DNA of 64,000 bases, from contig JAXLUJ010000004.1 of NCBI GenBank assembly GCA_046329575.1, positions 186,001 through 250,000 of the forward strand, read 5' to 3'. The position numbers were made by a program, and so were the translations under genes. Under the pieces are notes generated by a model. That model was not told the origin of the DNA, did no database searches, and worked only from the letters and a program-made list of their open reading frames with translations. This document shows positions 63,501 to 64,000 of this stretch, in pieces (positions within the stretch are counted from its first letter, which is position 1; every line of letters begins with the position of its first letter). This DNA is from UBA1941 sp046329575. Lineage in GTDB: Bacteria > Bacteroidota > Bacteroidia > Chitinophagales > LD1.

Positions 63501-63896
63501 GCCTGCATTTGGCGCACCCCAACCTCCGCAATCACCGTCTGCAGCACCACAAACAAACCCATCTACTTCCTGACCATTTAATTCAATGTTGATGGTATTG
63601 GTATAAAGCACACCGGACGCAGTATAATTTGTAGTTGGCGAAAAAGGGGTATATGAGCCACATCCACAATCCGTACAAGAAGAATTATACGTTCCGCTAT
63701 AAGCTCCTACGCCACTATGCTTCACATGAAAATCAACACTTGGATCTGGCGATCCATTGCAATCACCACAGTCGCCACCGGTCTGCGCGGCATCCACAGG
63801 GTCTACCTCCAAGTACACATTAACCTGAGCAGAGCTATAGGTTGTTACTAACAAAAATGCCACTGCGGACAATAACGAGTAAAATTGTTTCTTCAT
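54519..63896 (-). CDS. Giant T9SS type B surface protein with SprB-like repeats
   Basis: 3125 residues from the ATG at 63896 (MKKQFYSLLSAVAFLLVTTY); the open frame reaches 63992 but would place the signal peptide internally. Order: signal peptide ending SSAQ; a Cys-rich unique region (about 25-270); six PKD-like repeats (about 270-780, each with TYTW-VPSGA and GQGTxSI motifs); an Ig-like unit; 27 SprB-like modules (about 885-2930, each with CxGxxxG, SGGTxPYxYxWSNG, GxYxVxVTDxNGC); and a gliding-type T9SS type B sorting domain of about 95 residues (IFMPTAFTPNGDGLNDRF, MQVFNRWGEKVYDD, GTITLMR). Family knowledge: SprB-like adhesins are exported by T9SS and may support gliding or attachment; type B tails need PorP/SprF-type partners. 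Four 226-residue units in the middle are almost identical. Confidence 0.93.
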   Translation of the reverse strand: MKKQFYSLLSAVAFLLVTTYSSAQVNVYLEVDPVDAAQTGGDCGDCNGSPDPSVDFHVKHSGVGAYSGTYNSSCTDCGCGSYTPFSPTTNYTASGVLYTNTINIELNGQEVDGFVCGAADGDCGGWGAPNAGSNNVLINSVGACSFTGNYNSGRTGCSSDGSTNDYNARWRFRYYFESGYTAGSIGSSQTICSGTAPASFTNVISPTTNNSGVQWYSSTDLLTWNPIGGANGNTYTSGTLTQTTYFRRDVTFCTNFSGGTTTVSSNVITITVTQPVGAAGAITGNTAICAGATGQVYSIAAVSNATTYTWSVPAGASITSGQGSTTIQVTFGSNSGSVSVVPSNGCFSGAASSLAVTIQNAIGSVGAISGPATVCSGQNNVVYSIGSVTNATTYTWAVPSGASIQLGQGTTSVTVNFGSSTGGSITVQPSNACFTGSTASKSITVTPALGATGTISGLGSVCAGQTGVTYTTGTVTAATTYTWTVPSGATFTGQGTTSITVNWGTATSGNITMTPSNSCFSGIAASTSVTVTPNVGTTGVITGDTTICYGDNGVPYSISPVSGATNYFWTVPSGASISAGQGSNSISVNYLTASSGVISVTPSNSCFTGAASNLNVVVTPQLGTASSISGNNTPCFGATETYSLPAVTGASDYQWTVPSGASISLGQGTNSISVNLGTATSGSISVVPSNDCFTGSAVSLPLTITPALGSLGAISGSDSICFGANPVGFSTLPIAGATLYSWTVPAGANVISGQGSTSITVDFGTALSGNVSVQASNVCFNTSTSKFVKVNPIPQGGISGTATICQGGTDTIVFNFTNGTAPFNVTYTDGTNAFNLTAINSGYTVVVNPGSTTTYTLQQISDAGGCTRSSLFNSAAKVTVAPQPTINSVSSTDALCNGSANGTITISASGGTSPISYSVDNGTNYSFTNNFTGLLAGNYNVVIRDSLGCSAVYVVNPVVISEPSVLDVAAVGLNPSCAGVSNGTITASGTGGTPGYSYSLNGGPSQFSNVFNSQPAGSYLVTIIDSHGCQDTVSVNLSNSYVVNAVIDTQVNVSCFGGNNGSVTILFTGGVSPLSYSLNGGIAQALPTFTGLSAGTYTIVAKDANSCSQVLNVGISQPALLSVQLDSISNNLCNGNSNGTIYITPVGGTAPYSFSWSNGTGNEDLTNVGAGTYNVTVFDANNCTASTGASVSQPLPLFLSVASFHDVNCKGDSTGEIDITANGGVPPYKFNWSTGDTTEDRFNLAPGNYGVTVIDANGCQKSLTQIVSEPASVLAASATSDSVTCFGAANGAVSLTVSGGTTPYSYGWSNGATTPNLTTISGGNYSVTVRDHNNCTAFVSAAVFEPQPITLTFAITNSPCAGSTIGAVDLTVHGGTPSFSYNWSNGATTEDLVNVGGGNYHVTVTDSKNCIKVDSARVIQSNSVFTGTLVTTNISCFGANDGKEEVFTQGGTAPLIYQWSISNIPGISSITNLGPGTYSVTVKDANGCSFVRSDSVIEPALLIASATGSALTCNNGTNGTVTSTVSGGTAPYNYLWSNFATTANLSNVGAGNYTVIVTDKNGCTASASASVTSPAALGLTFTVRDVACKGSATGMVRVTASGGSGSYSYSWTGGSTLDSISNVVAGSYSVTVTDGNGCSNSGTATVNEPANSLVASSSHQDISCNGKQDGRIDVTVNGGGTPYVFNWSNGASTEDLSGLAAGNYSVSISDANGCSVTLSETIAEPAAISASATGSALTCNNGTNGTVTSTVSGGTAPYNYLWSNFATTANLSNVGAGNYTVIVTDKNGCTASASASVTSPAALGLTFTVRDVACKGSATGMVRVTASGGSGSYSYSWTGGFTLDSISNVVAGSYSVTVTDGNGCSNSGTATVNEPANSLVASSSHQDISCNGKQDGRIDVTVNGGGTPYVFNWSNGASTEDLSGLAAGNYSVSISDANGCSVILNETIAEPAAISASATGSALTCNNGTNGTVTSTVSGGTAPYNYLWSNFATTANLSNVGAGNYTVIVTDKNGCTASASASVTSPAALGLMFTVRDVACKGSATGMVRVTASGGSGSYSYSWTGGSTLDSISNVVAGSYSVTVTDGNGCSNSGTATVNEPANSLVASSSHQDISCNGKQDGRIDVTVNGGGTPYVFNWSNGASTEDLSGLAAGNYSVSISDANGCSVTLSETIAEPAAISASATGSALTCNNGTNGTVTSTVSGGTAPYNYLWSNFATTANLSNVGAGNYTVIVTDKNGCTASASASVTSPAALGLTFTVRDVACKGSATGMVRVTASGGSGSYSYSWTGGSTLDSISNVVAGSYSVTVTDGNGCSNSGTATVNEPANSLVASSSHQDISCNGKQDGRIDVTVNGGGTPYVFNWSNGASTEDLSGLAAGNYSVSISDANGCSVTLSETIAEPAAISSSIAGTNVTCHGQNNGAANLTVSGGAAPLTFLWSNFSASEDLNQIGGGWFTVIITDANGCQHRDSVNIIEPQAISVTHTVSQITCHNANNGSIDLTVAGGTLPLTYTWSNGAATEDINSLASGMYGVTVKDFNNCQVIDSAQIINPSVLSINHLVTTPRCNASGDGAINLIVNGGTYPYSYLWSNGSSNEDLSNLNGGAYKVTVTDSKGCSATDSIFVVEPDGIVITSIIKNVTCNGDKDGVVDLSVYYGTPPYNYQWYSGSLGGTPLTINEDLRNLSGGTYCVSVTDSKGCPASLCADVKEADSLKIVLNKVDASCQSNSGSVSVAVTGGVVPYEYLWNNFVTTASQSNVAGGLYTVIVTDSNGCHLNGSITVNGQPNPMFTTVSVSNPTCSGGDNGFVSVAVSGGAIPYSYSWNTTGQTGNVATNLSDGSYIVTITDASGCQAVDSGTIKSPAPISISTSASGTTCVSTKNGKVVVTASGGKAPYLYILNGITQSNDTFGQLTAGTYTVIVRDANGCEGMNTFSVIPSSSDSVDLTVDAEVVLKGQQIHLNATTHSDTTVTGLVWMALDSLDFSACGDPANCTNPTQYPQSTQTIVVTMTNARGCSASDTVRIEVRTEAAIFMPTAFTPNGDGLNDRFQFAILGAKSGNMQVFNRWGEKVYDDPEQPNGIDQNKAYGWDGTFRGKQCEFDTYTYQLEITYLDGHKEMKNGTITLMR
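56680..59391 (-). repeat. Four tandem 678-bp units inside the giant gene
   Basis: Four direct repeats of exactly 678 bp (56680-57357, 57358-58035, 58036-58713, 58714-59391), each encoding three SprB-like modules (226 residues). Most differences between units are silent; the amino-acid changes I can see are Thr/Met in LGLTF, Ser/Phe in GGSTL and VTLSE/VILNE, besides the edges. Silent variants alternate between units, indicating duplication of a two-unit block. Confidence 0.95.
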
Positions 63897-63919
63897 AAAC
63901 GAGCACGTATTGATAACAA

Positions 63920-63945
63920 AAACGGAAACAATACTGTCTCCGTTT
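63920..63945 (-). other. Hairpin in the 5' untranslated region of the giant gene
   Basis: AAACGGA and TCCGTTT pair across a 12-base loop between the predicted transcript start (near 63956) and the start codon at 63896. It may affect stability or translation; the sequence alone does not show which. Confidence 0.4.
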
Positions 63946-63962
63946 CGTAAAAAGGTTTCGCT

Positions 63963-63993
63963 CAAATATAGATACTTCACACATATATCCAAA
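63963..63993 (-). promoter_or_regulatory. Promoter of the giant surface protein gene
   Basis: Minus strand TTTG, 19-nt spacer, TATATTTG: a full match to the Bacteroidetes consensus TTTG-N19-21-TAnnTTTG, about 67 nt before the ATG. It is the best promoter match in the window and supports the start at 63896. Confidence 0.65.
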
Positions 63994-64000
63994 AAACAGG

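Overview
The window comes from the chromosome of a member of the Bacteroidota (Bacteroidetes), probably a chitinophagal or sphingobacterial relative, although the genus cannot be read from sequence alone. The signs are three proteins with type IX secretion (T9SS) C-terminal signals, SprB-type repeats, a fused LpxC-FabZ, DUF5683, BT_3928-like, DUF1599 and DUF4920 proteins, TonB-dependent receptor architecture, fused alpha/beta E1 dehydrogenases, promoters with a TAnnTTTG -7 box, and a general lack of Shine-Dalgarno sequences. Coding density is very high, no gap without a gene exceeds about 300 bases, and I see no insertion sequence, prophage, integron or CRISPR array.

Layout. 0-5.5 kb: the end of psd, a small Cys/His-rich exported protein, a minus-strand operon (outer-membrane barrel, TPR protein, sterol-desaturase-family hydroxylase) and an ALDH7-type aldehyde dehydrogenase. 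5.5-11.3 kb: tRNA-Lys, a DUF4920 protein, a small exported regulatory-domain protein, a peroxiredoxin, a GT39-like membrane glycosyltransferase and a fused alpha/beta 2-oxoacid dehydrogenase E1. 11.4-14.7 kb: a translation cluster of xerC-like recombinase, hpf, tRNA-Thr/Tyr/Gly/Thr and tuf. 14.7-23.7 kb: a TMTC-like membrane/TPR protein, Smr, an unknown exported protein, a BtuF-like protein, two tandem T9SS type A proteins, a sphingosine-1-phosphate-lyase-like PLP enzyme, an NlpC/P60 peptidase and a UPF0173 hydrolase. 23.7-28.3 kb: parA-parB-DUF5683 and an unusual M16-like/OmpA-like fusion. 28.3-41.3 kb: housekeeping genes (aroC, hutI, gatC, trpS, glutathione peroxidase, glutaryl-CoA-dehydrogenase-like, bestrophin, LolD/MacB-type ATPase), a beta-helix protein and two response regulators. 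41.3-54.5 kb: a PAS sensor kinase, a GH3 protein, lpxC/fabZ-lpxA-ABC ATPase, a second fused E1, a TonB-dependent receptor and prfB. 54.5-63.9 kb: one giant T9SS type B surface protein of 3125 residues with 27 SprB-like modules, including four nearly identical 678-bp tandem units.

How the genes work together. The envelope theme is strong: lipid A synthesis (lpxC/fabZ, lpxA), phosphatidylethanolamine synthesis (psd), outer-membrane barrels, T9SS cargo, lipoproteins, and possible sphingolipid metabolism. The second theme is translation and chromosome maintenance (tRNAs, tuf, hpf, prfB, trpS, gatC, parAB, xerC).

Most worth a second look are the giant repeat protein with its alternating higher-order repeat, two intergenic groups of DnaA-box-like sequences near parAB, the catalytically dead M16/OmpA fusion, the structured stretch between the tRNAs and tuf, and the unusual number of convergent gene pairs whose stop codons abut or overlap by exactly 4 bp. 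I found no single locus that I can confidently call a new system.
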